From NCBI RefSeq assembly GCF_003383615.1, contig NZ_QNUL01000006.1, forward strand, positions 124,001-188,000: 64,000 bases of DNA, given 5' to 3'. A program made the translations under genes and the position numbers. This document shows, piece after piece, positions 10,641-18,447 of this stretch. This DNA is from Dyadobacter luteus. Its GTDB lineage: Bacteria > Bacteroidota > Bacteroidia > Cytophagales > Spirosomataceae. Positions within the stretch are counted from its first letter, which is position 1; the number at the start of each line of letters is the position of its first letter. Below the pieces are notes generated by a model. That model had not been told where the DNA came from. It did no database searches and worked only from the letters and a program-made list of their open reading frames with translations.

Positions 10641-10939
10641 TGTATCGGGCTGTAATTCTACCTGCTGCAAATATTGATATTCAGGAAGCTGCGCTTTGGT
10701 ATAACGATCAGCAGCACGGACTTGGACGTCGTTTTATTCGACTCGTAAGAACAAAAGTGAATAAAATATTACGAGATCCTCAATTCTATGTTGTACGGTA
10801 TTCGGATGTACGTACTGCTCTATTGGATGTATTTCCATTCATGATTCATTTTTCAATTGAGGAAAAAATAAAGACAGTACTAATTATTGCAGTCTTGCAC
10901 ACCAGCCGAAACCCGGCTTTATGGCGAGAGAAGGTCTAA
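10640..10939 (+). CDS. RelE/ParE superfamily toxin
   Basis: A 99-aa basic protein of the ParE/RelE fold. AALWYNDQQHGLGRRFI forms the two N-terminal helices, and the strands VVRYSDVRTALLDVFPFMIHF, VLIIAVLHTSRNP follow in family order. The final HTSRNPALWREK is the typical ParE-like C-terminus. ParE toxins poison gyrase and RelE toxins cut mRNA at the ribosome; sequence alone does not decide which. It is coupled to the antitoxin-like gene by a one-base overlap. The module sits alone in a chromosomal gap before the thiamin receptor. Confidence 0.82.
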   Translation: MYRAVILPAANIDIQEAALWYNDQQHGLGRRFIRLVRTKVNKILRDPQFYVVRYSDVRTALLDVFPFMIHFSIEEKIKTVLIIAVLHTSRNPALWREKV

Positions 10940-10978
10940 TTTATTTTCTTTTTTAGCTGTTCATTGCCTTCTCTGCTA

Positions 10979-10986
10979 TACCTTTG
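10979..10986 (+). promoter_or_regulatory. Putative -7 promoter element TACCTTTG before TPP riboswitch
   Basis: Exact TAnnTTTG match that ends 7 nt before the riboswitch P1 strand, so transcription would begin at or just before the aptamer. The same TACCTTTG word precedes hemE. Confidence 0.55.
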
Positions 10987-10993
10987 CAGCAGA

Positions 10994-11073
10994 ATCTCAT
11001 AGGGGTGCCCAACCTAACGGGCTGAGATCATACCCATACAACCTGATCCGGGTAATGCCGGCGTAGGGAGAGA
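10994..11073 (+). ncRNA. TPP riboswitch (THI element)
   Basis: All conserved blocks of the thiamin pyrophosphate aptamer are visible in order: AGGGGTGCC, GGGCTGAGATCATACCC, AACCTGATCC, GGGTAATGCCGGCGTAGGGAG. A short P1 helix can form between TCTC at 10994 and GAGA at the 3' end. It lies on the same strand as, and directly upstream of, a TonB-dependent receptor. That matches the known TPP-regulated outer-membrane thiamin receptors of the CFB group. The leader after the aptamer runs about 128 nt to the chosen start, and the hairpin AAGAAT/ATTCTT at 11087-11129 could be part of the expression platform (inference). Confidence 0.95.
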
Positions 11074-11201
11074 AAGCTTAAATGAAAAGAATACGAAGGT
11101 TGAGATACCTTCAGCTCAATACCATTCTTAGCTGTTATCGAACTTTTATTTTAATCATCAAGGATAGGTGGCCCCTGCCTGTTCGTAACCATTTTATCGC
11201 T

Positions 11202-13655
11202 ATGCGAAAAGTTACGGCCTATCTGTTTGTGCTGTTATTCACTACTATTAGTATTACCCACGTTTGGGCCCAAAAAACCATTTCCGGAAAAATTACGGAT
11301 GCCGCGGATGGTAAGCCACTTCCAGGTGCCACTGTGCGTGCAGGAGAAATCCGCGGAACTGCTACCGACAAAGAAGGTAATTTCTCTCTCAAAGACATTG
11401 CTGAAAATATAGCTGAACTTCAGGTTTCCTATGTAGGATACCAGTCGCAGAAATTTGCATTGGAATCGGGGAGCAAAACTGTTCAGATTAAACTTGTCAA
11501 AAGCACCTATCAGGCCGATGAGGTGATTATCAGTGCAACCCGTGTGAATGATAAAACGGGTATGGCTTATACCAACGTCAATGCCGAAGCGATCGAAAAA
11601 CAAAATCTTGGACAAGATTTGCCTGTACTGCTGAATTTTACGCCTTCGCTGGTAAGCACCAGTGATGCCGGAGCAGGGGTAGGTTACACAGGCATTCGTA
11701 TTCGTGGTTCTGATGCAACCAGGATCAATGTTACCGTGAATGGTATTCCGTATAATGATGCGGAAAGTCAGGGTGTGTTTTGGGTGAATATGCCCGATTT
11801 TGCATCCTCGGTCAGCAGTATCCAGGTGCAGCGCGGCGTAGGTACGTCAACCAATGGAGCAGGTGCTTTCGGAGCGAGTGTGAACATCAGCACCAATGCT
11901 TTCAGGGAAGAGGCATATGCCGAGCTAAACAATTCTGTTGGATCTTTCAATACATTTAAGAATACTATTAAGCTGGGTACCGGTTTGATCAACAATAAGT
12001 TCTCTGTTGACGGGCGACTGTCCCGTATTTCCTCAGATGGTTTTGTGGACAGGGCTTCATCCAATCTCCATTCTTATTATCTTTCAGGAGCTTATTATGG
12101 TAAAAAGAGCTTTGTAAGAGCCAATGTTTTTTCTGGTAAAGAAAGAACATATCAATCATGGAATGGGGTGCCTGAAGCTAAGCTGAGAGGAGATCGTCAG
12201 GGGATTTTAGATTATATCAGCCGTAATGAATTAGGAGAAGCGGATGCAGAGAATTTATTAAACTCAGGAGACAGAACTTATAATTCTTACACCTATAAAA
12301 ACGAGGTAGACAATTACCGCCAGGATCATTACCAGCTGGTAACGTCACATACGCTGAGCGATCAGCTGACATTGAACCTGAACGCATTTTTGGTGAGAGG
12401 TTTGGGGCATTATGAGCAGTTTAAGGCAAATGATAAATACAGCAAGTATAACTTGCCCGATGTGGTAATTGGAGCTGATACATTAACACGTACCGATATT
12501 ATTCGCAGAAGGTGGTTGGATAATTATTTTTACGGAACAACATTTTCTCTGGATTATAATAGCTTCAAAAAGTTGACTGCCAGTTTTGGCGGTGGGTGGA
12601 ATCACTACGACGGCGATCATTACGGGCAGATTATCTGGGCGCGTAATGCGGGTACTATTTCCAGTGAGCACCAATATTACGACAATAAGGGTGTTAAAAA
12701 AGATTTCAACTTATACGGTAAGGTATATTACCAGTTTACTGATAAACTCAACGCATTCGCTGATGTGCAGTACCGTGCCGTAAGTCACTCGATTCATGGC
12801 AGAGACAATGATCAGGTACTTCATGCAGTAGATCAAAAATATAATTTCGTGAATCCTAAAGCCGGTCTTACCTATCAGGCTGCACCTCAGACTTCTGTAT
12901 ATGCCTCATATAGCCTTGGTAACAGAGAGCCGAATCGTGACGATTTTACCTCTGCCACTGCTCAATTGTTTCCCAAAAATGAAACCATGCACAATGTGGA
13001 AGCGGGTGTGCGTACGCAAAAAGGGAAATGGGCATTTGCAGCCAACTACTATCTGATGAATTACACCAATCAGCTTGTACTTACCGGACAAATTAATGAT
13101 GTGGGCAATGCGATTCGTGTTAATGTTCCGAATAGTTACCGAATGGGTATTGAACTTGAAGGAGCTGCGGTCTTTAATCAATATCTGAAATGGAATGCAA
13201 ATGCTACTTTCAGCAGAAACAAGATCAAAGATTTCACAGAATATGTGATTGATTATGACACTTATGAATACCGCACAATCAGTCATGGGCAGACAGATAT
13301 TTCATTTTCTCCGAATGTGATTGTGGGTAGTCAGTTTACTTTCAGTCCTAAAAAAAATATCGAACTGGCTTTACTGAGTAAGTATGTAAGCAAACAGTAT
13401 CTGGACAACACGTCGGATGAAACAAGGAAACTGGATGCCTATTTCACTAATGATATCAGATTAACGTGGTCTGTGAAGCCGAGCTGGATGAAGGAAATAT
13501 CTTTCAATTTGCTGGTAAATAATATTTTCAACGAAAGATATGAGTCAAACGGTTATACCTACGGATTCTTTGCCGGAGGTGTGCAGACCAGAGAGAACTT
13601 CTACTTCCCACAGGCCGGGACCAACTTTTTGGTAGGGGTTAATTTTAAATTTTGA
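11202..13655 (+). CDS. TonB-dependent receptor, TPP-riboswitch controlled (probable thiamin uptake)
   Basis: An outer-membrane beta-barrel receptor of 817 aa from the chosen start MRKVTAYLFVLLF, which gives a proper signal peptide ending VWAQ. An in-frame ATG at 11082 would add 40 residues and lies almost on the riboswitch. After the signal comes a CarboxypepD_reg-like domain (ISGKITDAADGKPLPGATV), then the plug (IRIRGSDATRINVTVNGIPYNDAESQ region), then the barrel, which ends with the aromatic terminal residue in VGVNFKF. The TPP riboswitch points to import of thiamin or a thiamin precursor with ExbBD-TonB energy. No inner-membrane PnuT or thiamin kinase gene follows in this window. Confidence 0.9.
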   Translation: MRKVTAYLFVLLFTTISITHVWAQKTISGKITDAADGKPLPGATVRAGEIRGTATDKEGNFSLKDIAENIAELQVSYVGYQSQKFALESGSKTVQIKLVKSTYQADEVIISATRVNDKTGMAYTNVNAEAIEKQNLGQDLPVLLNFTPSLVSTSDAGAGVGYTGIRIRGSDATRINVTVNGIPYNDAESQGVFWVNMPDFASSVSSIQVQRGVGTSTNGAGAFGASVNISTNAFREEAYAELNNSVGSFNTFKNTIKLGTGLINNKFSVDGRLSRISSDGFVDRASSNLHSYYLSGAYYGKKSFVRANVFSGKERTYQSWNGVPEAKLRGDRQGILDYISRNELGEADAENLLNSGDRTYNSYTYKNEVDNYRQDHYQLVTSHTLSDQLTLNLNAFLVRGLGHYEQFKANDKYSKYNLPDVVIGADTLTRTDIIRRRWLDNYFYGTTFSLDYNSFKKLTASFGGGWNHYDGDHYGQIIWARNAGTISSEHQYYDNKGVKKDFNLYGKVYYQFTDKLNAFADVQYRAVSHSIHGRDNDQVLHAVDQKYNFVNPKAGLTYQAAPQTSVYASYSLGNREPNRDDFTSATAQLFPKNETMHNVEAGVRTQKGKWAFAANYYLMNYTNQLVLTGQINDVGNAIRVNVPNSYRMGIELEGAAVFNQYLKWNANATFSRNKIKDFTEYVIDYDTYEYRTISHGQTDISFSPNVIVGSQFTFSPKKNIELALLSKYVSKQYLDNTSDETRKLDAYFTNDIRLTWSVKPSWMKEISFNLLVNNIFNERYESNGYTYGFFAGGVQTRENFYFPQAGTNFLVGVNFKF

Positions 13656-13667
13656 TTTTTTGGGGTT

Positions 13668-13746
13668 GAACGCAGAGTAAAGGAGTTTAGCGCAGAGTTT
13701 CGCAGAGTTTTTTTATGATTCTGCGAAATTTCGGCGTCACTCTGTT
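13668..13746 (+). repeat. CAGAG-family intergenic repeat, copy A
   Basis: The left arm (13668-13707) has CGCAGAGTAAAGGAGTTTAG, then GCGCAGAGTTTCGCAGAG. A weaker complementary arm with TTCTGCGAAATTTC follows at 13719-13744. The same words recur in four other gaps of this window. It lies after the TonB receptor stop and could act as a terminator-like hairpin. Confidence 0.75.
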
Positions 13747-13833
13747 TTGATATAAGCCATTGCTTTTCCAACTATTTTGATTTTTTAACTGTCTGTCTGA
13801 GAGAATGAATTTGGGCAACTTAAATGGATCAAA

Positions 13834-14280
13834 ATGAAAAATTTACTTTTATTGACAGTTTTAGTGGTAATACTGTCAGCTTGTAAAAAAGATGCAGAGC
13901 CAGAGATGGCGAAGTTTGATTCAGACAAATTTCCACAAAAGTGGCAATTGTATTCTGCACAAGGTAGAAGCATAGCAAATAGTCCGATATTGAAGGGCTC
14001 TGATTTAAATATGCAGGAGTTTTACATTCTTTATGCAGATGGTACGGCAAGTAAGACGAGGGAAGCGAATGGAACTGCGAAAACGATACAAGGGAAATTT
14101 AGATTTACAGAAGTCGATTCACAGAAATTTTTGGAAGTCACCTACGAAACCAGGAGTGAATTAGTTGATAATTGTTATGCTACGCCCGTTGAACAGTTAT
14201 ATGTCAAATCCAACAGCGAAATACAAGGAATAACAGCCATGTGTGATAGGGCTCACCTTGTGTATAGCCGAACCGAATAA
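13834..14280 (+). CDS. Small lipoprotein of unknown function
   Basis: A 148-aa secreted protein. MKNLLLLTVLVVILSAC gives a clear lipobox LSAC, so it is a lipidated periplasmic or outer-membrane protein. The mature part has short alternating strands (KWQLYSAQGR, FYILYADGTAS, IQGKFRFTEVDSQKFLEVTYE, EQLYVKSNSEIQGI), reminiscent of the lipocalin-like single-domain lipoproteins common in Bacteroidota, although no family signature is certain. Two cysteines in the mature part (DNCYATP, AMCDRA) could form a disulfide. It lies between inverted arms of the CAGAG repeat family, with no operon partner. Confidence 0.8.
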   Translation: MKNLLLLTVLVVILSACKKDAEPEMAKFDSDKFPQKWQLYSAQGRSIANSPILKGSDLNMQEFYILYADGTASKTREANGTAKTIQGKFRFTEVDSQKFLEVTYETRSELVDNCYATPVEQLYVKSNSEIQGITAMCDRAHLVYSRTE

Positions 14281-14295
14281 AGCAATAATGTAAAT

Positions 14296-14384
14296 CAGCG
14301 AAACTCCGCGCGAAACTCCCTATAACTCTGCGTTTAAATAAGACACACACCCATTCAAAAAACTTCCTGAACTCTGCGTTTAAA
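14296..14384 (+). repeat. CAGAG-family intergenic repeat, copy B (inverse orientation arms)
   Basis: AGCGAAACTCCGCGCGAAAC then TCCCTATAACTCTGCGTTTA reads as the reverse complement of the left arm in copy A. A second partial arm, AACTCTGCGTTTAAA, follows at 14370-14384 just upstream of the hemE promoter. With copy A it brackets the small lipoprotein gene in inverted orientation. Confidence 0.7.
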
Positions 14385-14395
14385 TTTTTTCAGCC

Positions 14396-14403
14396 TACCT
14401 TTG
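14396..14403 (+). promoter_or_regulatory. Putative -7 promoter element TACCTTTG directly before hemE
   Basis: Exact TAnnTTTG match followed by CGGC and then the hemE ATG at 14408. The motif ends only 4 nt before the start codon, so the transcript would be nearly leaderless. A recognisable -33 TTTG is not clear because the upstream DNA is repeat arm sequence. Confidence 0.55.
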
Positions 14404-14407
14404 CGGC

Positions 14408-15433
14408 ATGAATCTGAAAAATGACCTTTTATTACGTGCTGCAAGGGGTGAAAAAACCGAGCGCACTCCTGTTTGGATGATGCGTCAGGCAGGCCGTATT
14501 TTGGCTGAATACCGCGCAGTTCGTGAAAAAGCAGGTAGTTTTATCAAGCTGGCCACTACGCCGGAAATGGCAGCGGAAGTTACACTTCAGCCTGTTGATT
14601 TACTGGGTGTAGATGCAGCCATTATTTTCTCCGATATTCTGGTGATACCGGAAGCGATGGGATTGCCTTATGAAATGATTGAGCAACGTGGTCCTGTTTT
14701 TCCGAAAACGGTACATACCATTGCTGATCTTGATTCGCTGCATGTGGCCGAGCCCGAAGTGGATCTGAAATATGTCATTGATGCGATCAAGCTGACAAAG
14801 GATGGATTGGCAAATCGTGTTCCTCTGATCGGTTTCGCAGGAGCTCCGTTTACCATATTCTGTTATATGACAGAAGGCAAAGGATCGAAGACTTTCTCTG
14901 TTGCCAAAAAACATTTATACGCTGATCCTGAGTTTTCTCATTTGCTACTTCAGAAAATTACGGATAGCACTATTGCCTACCTGAAAGCCCAGATACGTGC
15001 CGGAGCTGATATCGTTCAAATCTTCGATTCGTGGGCAGGCATTTTGTCGCCGGAACAATACAATGTTTTCTCATTGCCGTACATCAAGCAAATTTGTGAT
15101 GCTATCACGGAAGTGCCTCTGACTGTTTTTGCAAAAGGTGCATTTTTCGCAAGAGAAGCAATCGGGCAATTGAACTGCTCTGTAGTCGGTCTTGACTGGA
15201 ATATGGACATTGCTGAATCCAGAAAATTAATTCCGAATAAAACACTTCAGGGGAATCTGGATCCATGCGTATTGTATGCTTCATACGATCAGATTAAGCT
15301 TGAAGTAAAGAAAATGGTGAACCAGTTTGGTACGCAACGTTACATCGCAAACCTTGGTCACGGTGTATATCCTGATACGGATCCGGATAAAGTACGTTGC
15401 TTCATTGAATCTGTAAAGGAATTTTCTTCATAG
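14408..15433 (+). CDS. hemE: Uroporphyrinogen decarboxylase
   Basis: Cytosolic heme-pathway enzyme that removes four carboxyl groups from uroporphyrinogen III to give coproporphyrinogen III. At 341 aa it has the usual length. The N-terminal signature [10 protein letters not shown] (residues 22-31) carries the substrate-binding arginines. [12 protein letters not shown] supplies the essential aspartate, and [13 protein letters not shown] is the second signature. The C-terminal [13 protein letters not shown] loop contains the conserved histidine. It stands alone with its own promoter; no other hem genes are adjacent. Confidence 0.96.
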   Translation: MNLKNDLLLRAARGEKTERTPVWMMRQAGRILAEYRAVREKAGSFIKLATTPEMAAEVTLQPVDLLGVDAAIIFSDILVIPEAMGLPYEMIEQRGPVFPKTVHTIADLDSLHVAEPEVDLKYVIDAIKLTKDGLANRVPLIGFAGAPFTIFCYMTEGKGSKTFSVAKKHLYADPEFSHLLLQKITDSTIAYLKAQIRAGADIVQIFDSWAGILSPEQYNVFSLPYIKQICDAITEVPLTVFAKGAFFAREAIGQLNCSVVGLDWNMDIAESRKLIPNKTLQGNLDPCVLYASYDQIKLEVKKMVNQFGTQRYIANLGHGVYPDTDPDKVRCFIESVKEFSS

Positions 15434-15441
15434 ATAGAAAA

Positions 15442-15565
15442 GGGACACAGAGAGCCACAGAGTTTAAGGTGAGTTGCACAGAGTATTATTTCTGTATATA
15501 ATACAACGAAAAAACAACTTTCTCTGTGGCTCTCTTTTTAATAACTCTGTGCTCCTCTATGTAAC
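15442..15565 (+). repeat. CAGAG-family intergenic repeat, copy C, with terminator-like hairpin
   Basis: The left arm 15442-15483 and right arm 15519-15565 are complementary. The core stem is a perfect 14 bp, AGAGAGCCACAGAG at 15449-15462 pairing with CTCTGTGGCTCTCT at 15522-15535, followed by TTTTTA. It lies 8 nt past the hemE stop, so it may serve as the hemE terminator despite a 59-nt loop. Confidence 0.8.
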
Positions 15566-15580
15566 CTCAAATTCCAGCCC

Positions 15581-16120
15581 ATGCCCAACTCCCCATCCCC
15601 CCAAACAAAATGCGTCTTCCTCGACAGAGACGGTGTATTAAACGAAGAACTCGGAGATTATATAACCAAAATCGATGATCTTATCATTCCTGAGGGTGTG
15701 CCTGGTGCACTCAAAGCTTTGAAGGCTGCAGGATATTTGCTGGTTGTCATTACAAACCAGGCAGGTATCGCCAAAGGTTTATACGGACCTGAGCTTGTAT
15801 ACGCCATTCATGAAAAGATGCAGGAAGCTTCGGATTATGCAATGGATTATTTGTATTTCAGTCCCTATCATCCCGATTTTTCTGGTAAATCATTATCCAG
15901 AAAACCAGATTCCTTATTGATCGAAAAGGCAATTGCTAAGTATAATATTGATGCATCCCAATCCTGGATGGTAGGAGACCGGGGCAGAGATATGCTGGCG
16001 GGAAAGAAGGTAAAACTGCGGACAATACAGATCTTGTCAGAGCACGAGGCTCTGGTAGGAGATCATGGTGCAGCCAATCTGGCCGAAGCCGCTGAAATTA
16101 TTCTGAAGCAGGTTTCTTAA
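15581..16120 (+). CDS. HAD-IIIA hydrolase, GmhB-like phosphatase without zinc-loop cysteines
   Basis: A 179-aa HAD-superfamily phosphatase of the histidinol-phosphatase/heptose-bisphosphate phosphatase (GmhB) group. FLDRDGVLNEE holds the nucleophile and acid aspartates, VVITNQAGIAKG holds the motif II threonine, SRKPD gives the motif III lysine, and VGDRGRDM motif IV. Classic GmhB proteins carry a zinc loop with three cysteines and a histidine before RKP. Here that stretch reads YHPDFSGKSLSRKPD, with only the histidine left. The fold is therefore clear but the heptose substrate is uncertain. Its stop overlaps the stop of the convergent 41-aa lipoprotein gene by 3 bases. Confidence 0.83.
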   Translation: MPNSPSPQTKCVFLDRDGVLNEELGDYITKIDDLIIPEGVPGALKALKAAGYLLVVITNQAGIAKGLYGPELVYAIHEKMQEASDYAMDYLYFSPYHPDFSGKSLSRKPDSLLIEKAIAKYNIDASQSWMVGDRGRDMLAGKKVKLRTIQILSEHEALVGDHGAANLAEAAEIILKQVS

Positions 16121-16242
16121 ACCCTTTCAACCTGGGTAGGAACTGCTTTTTGAACTGATCCATATGCAGGGCAGGCATGTTTTGTACATGAAGCGAAGGC
16201 CAGTGAACCGGCAACTGCAAGAAGGAAGAATAATTTTCTCAT
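16117..16242 (-). CDS. 41-aa cysteine-containing mini-lipoprotein
   Basis: The ORF starts ATG at 16242, MRKLFFLLAVAGSLAFAS, then CTKHACPAYGSVQKAVP, and ends VERV. The signal peptide with lipobox FASC is textbook, so the mature peptide would be about 23 residues with an N-terminal lipidated cysteine and a CPAYG motif. Similar tiny lipoproteins with a C-P-x-Y-G tail occur widely in Bacteroidota (from memory, no search done); no function is known to me. It runs convergent to the HAD phosphatase and their stop codons overlap. Upstream lies the terminator hairpin of the arginine decarboxylase, so the peptide probably needs its own promoter. Confidence 0.72.
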   Translation of the reverse strand: MRKLFFLLAVAGSLAFASCTKHACPAYGSVQKAVPTQVERV

Positions 16243-16283
16243 CAGGTATCAATTATAAGATGTGACTGTAAAGTTATTAAAAA

Positions 16284-16336
16284 TAATTCTTTGAATGAGC
16301 GTTTTAGTATGACTAATAACGAACTCATTCAAAGAA
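16284..16336 (-). terminator. Rho-independent-like terminator of arginine decarboxylase
   Basis: Perfect 13-bp inverted repeat TTCTTTGAATGAG (16287-16299) / CTCATTCAAAGAA (16324-16336) with a 24-nt loop. On the minus strand it is followed by ATTATTTTT. It begins 14 bp past the decarboxylase stop. Confidence 0.65.
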
Positions 16337-16350
16337 CTTTATATAACTAA

Positions 16351-17829
16351 TCAGATTTTTGTTTCTGTCAGTTCCTCAACTTGCTCTGCGGGCTCATCTT
16401 CCTTTTGCTCTTTTACATCAGGCGAAACATAAGACTCATCTTTAAAGCCGAGAATTCGTAGCATCGAATCGCTGTTTTGCTCGGTTGCAAAAACGCGCGT
16501 GGTGATGCGTCCTTCCTCATCGCGGTCTACCAAAACATGTTTCGGCGCAGGAATGAGGCAATGCTGAATACCGCCATATCCTCCCAAAGATTCCTGATAC
16601 GCACCAGTGTGGAAAAATCCGATGTACTGCGGTTCATCGTCCTCATAGATAGGCATGTACAAGTCAGCACTGTGCATTTCACTGTTATAGAAGTCCTGAG
16701 AATCGCACGTCAATCCACCAAGGTTCACCTTTTGATAAGGGCTATCCCAGTTGTTGATCGGCATCATGATATACTTCTGGTTCATTCCCCATGAATCAGG
16801 AAGTTGTGTGATGAAAGAACCATTGATCATATACCAAAGCTCTTTATCGTTCTGAAGCTTTTTATCGATCACTTCATAAATGACCGCTCCGCTTTCTCCG
16901 ACTGTATAACTGCCGAACTCGGTGAAAATGTGAGGCGCAGGAACGTTGTTCTTGTTGCAGATCCATTGGATGTTCTCAACGATCTCGTCAATCATCTGCT
17001 GGTAATCGTAGCCGGTCGACAACGACGTCTGAATCGGAAGACCTCCGCCAATGTCAATGGAATCCAGATCAGGACAGATCTTCTTCATTTCGCAATACTT
17101 GAACATGAAGCGGGTTAATTCACTCCAGTAATAAGCACTGTCCTTGATACCTGTATTGATAAAGAAGTGAAGCATTTTAAGCTTAAACTTCGGATTTGGC
17201 GCTATTTTCTCTTTGTAAAGTTCGTTTACGTCATTATAGCGAATACCAAGACGGGAGGTGTAGAAAGCAAAATTAGGTTCTTCGTCCGTTGCGATACGGA
17301 TACCCAGATTCATAGAATCGGCAGTAACCAGTTTTTCGTATGCCTCAATCTCACGAAGATTATCCAGAATGGGTATACAGTTGAAGCCCTCGTTGATCAG
17401 TTCACTCAGATACTGAGTATAAAGAGGACGTTTGTATCCATTGGCTAGGATATAGGTCGATTTGCTCACCTTGCCGCGTCTGTACAGCTCACGTATAATA
17501 GGTATGTCGAAAGAAGAAGAAGTTTCCAGATGGACATTGTGCTTCAGTGCTTCTTCCAGTACAAAACTAAAATGAGATGACTTGGTACAATAGCAGTAAG
17601 TATAGCTCCCCTTGTAGTTATGCCTCTTGAAAGCATTCTTAAAGAACATATTTGCATTTGCGATATGCTCTCCGATTTTCGGGAGATAGTTTAGTTTTAA
17701 CGGCGTACCATGCTCCTTGATGATGTCCATCAATGGTACATTGTTGAACAGCAATTCATTATTGTCAACGTTAAATTCCATAGTCGGGAACTCGAACGTT
17801 TGCTGAATCAGGTCAATGTAGCTTTTCAT
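16351..17829 (-). CDS. speA: Arginine decarboxylase (type III fold PLP enzyme)
   Basis: A 492-aa alanine-racemase-fold decarboxylase that makes agmatine for polyamine synthesis. YCYCTKSSHF places the PLP lysine at about residue 83. HFFINTGIKDSAYYWSEL, DIGGGLPIQTS (glycine loop for the PLP phosphate) and TEFGSYTVGESGAV are the typical barrel motifs. This length corresponds to the compact arginine decarboxylase widespread in Bacteroidota, shorter than the roughly 650-aa E. coli SpeA. The C-terminal tail (EQKEDEPAEQVEELTETKI) is acidic and probably disordered. It is a single gene with its own terminator. Annotation as biosynthetic arginine, rather than lysine or ornithine, decarboxylase rests on family resemblance. 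Confidence 0.87.
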   Translation of the reverse strand: MKSYIDLIQQTFEFPTMEFNVDNNELLFNNVPLMDIIKEHGTPLKLNYLPKIGEHIANANMFFKNAFKRHNYKGSYTYCYCTKSSHFSFVLEEALKHNVHLETSSSFDIPIIRELYRRGKVSKSTYILANGYKRPLYTQYLSELINEGFNCIPILDNLREIEAYEKLVTADSMNLGIRIATDEEPNFAFYTSRLGIRYNDVNELYKEKIAPNPKFKLKMLHFFINTGIKDSAYYWSELTRFMFKYCEMKKICPDLDSIDIGGGLPIQTSLSTGYDYQQMIDEIVENIQWICNKNNVPAPHIFTEFGSYTVGESGAVIYEVIDKKLQNDKELWYMINGSFITQLPDSWGMNQKYIMMPINNWDSPYQKVNLGGLTCDSQDFYNSEMHSADLYMPIYEDDEPQYIGFFHTGAYQESLGGYGGIQHCLIPAPKHVLVDRDEEGRITTRVFATEQNSDSMLRILGFKDESYVSPDVKEQKEDEPAEQVEELTETKI

Positions 17830-18447
17830 TTATTGTCGTTTGCGGTCTGCTGTTTAAAATGGTGAGTAACTGAATACAATATGGATAGAACTTGTTTTCG
17901 CTCTTCTTAGTGCCTTTGCACAATCGATTTATTAAAATGTTAATATACCGGATTCAGATTTGAGAAAAAGGGCGGAAAATTGCTTAGAATCTGTGTCAAT
18001 TCCAAACATCATTGAGTTATAAATCATTCCACCGATCCGGCGTTTATGCCGGGAAACATTGCGCTCATCCTTTAAAACGCTGCACTTGTCCCATTTTGAT
18101 TGTATACCAGGGAGTTGCTGAGCTACTTTCACCTGAAATTTCAGCGTGTGCCGGAAGCTGAGATGCTGATTCCATTTTGAAATTCAATTCTATTTTATAT
18201 ATAGTTATTATTTGAATAATTATATTTTTGGCATTTTGGAGCTTTTGAGCAGATACAGAGTAGACACTTGAATTTTCTTATTGTTATCTAATACCTCATT
18301 GGCTATACCTTCATTTTTAATTACTTATGCGGTTGTGACTCATGCAGGCTTCGCCATTATGTTAGAATGAGATGATGATTTTAGAAAACTTAAAATATTT
18401 TGAAAGTTTCCATAGTTTTTATCATTCGAAAACTACAACTTTGCGGT
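17830..18447. other. Gene-free AT-rich gap
   Basis: A 618-bp gap between the divergent arginine decarboxylase and TetR genes. A 66-codon minus-strand frame at 17932-18132 has no recognisable features and is not called. Around 18195-18232 the DNA is very AT-rich, with the short palindrome ATTATTTGAATAAT. The last bases, CAACTTTGCGGT before the GTG start, resemble the near-leaderless arrangement seen at hemE. Confidence 0.5.

Noticed and set aside
10994-11073. Protein-coding reading of the region at the riboswitch
   Set aside because: All blocks match the THI element in order; no plausible frame.
11082-11201. N-terminal extension of the TonB receptor from ATG 11082
   Set aside because: It would place the signal peptide 40 residues inside the protein and start within 9 nt of the riboswitch; ATG 11202 gives a normal signal peptide.
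17932-18132. 66-codon minus-strand frame in the gap upstream of arginine decarboxylase
   Set aside because: No signal, domain or coupling to a neighbour; sequence composition looks non-coding.
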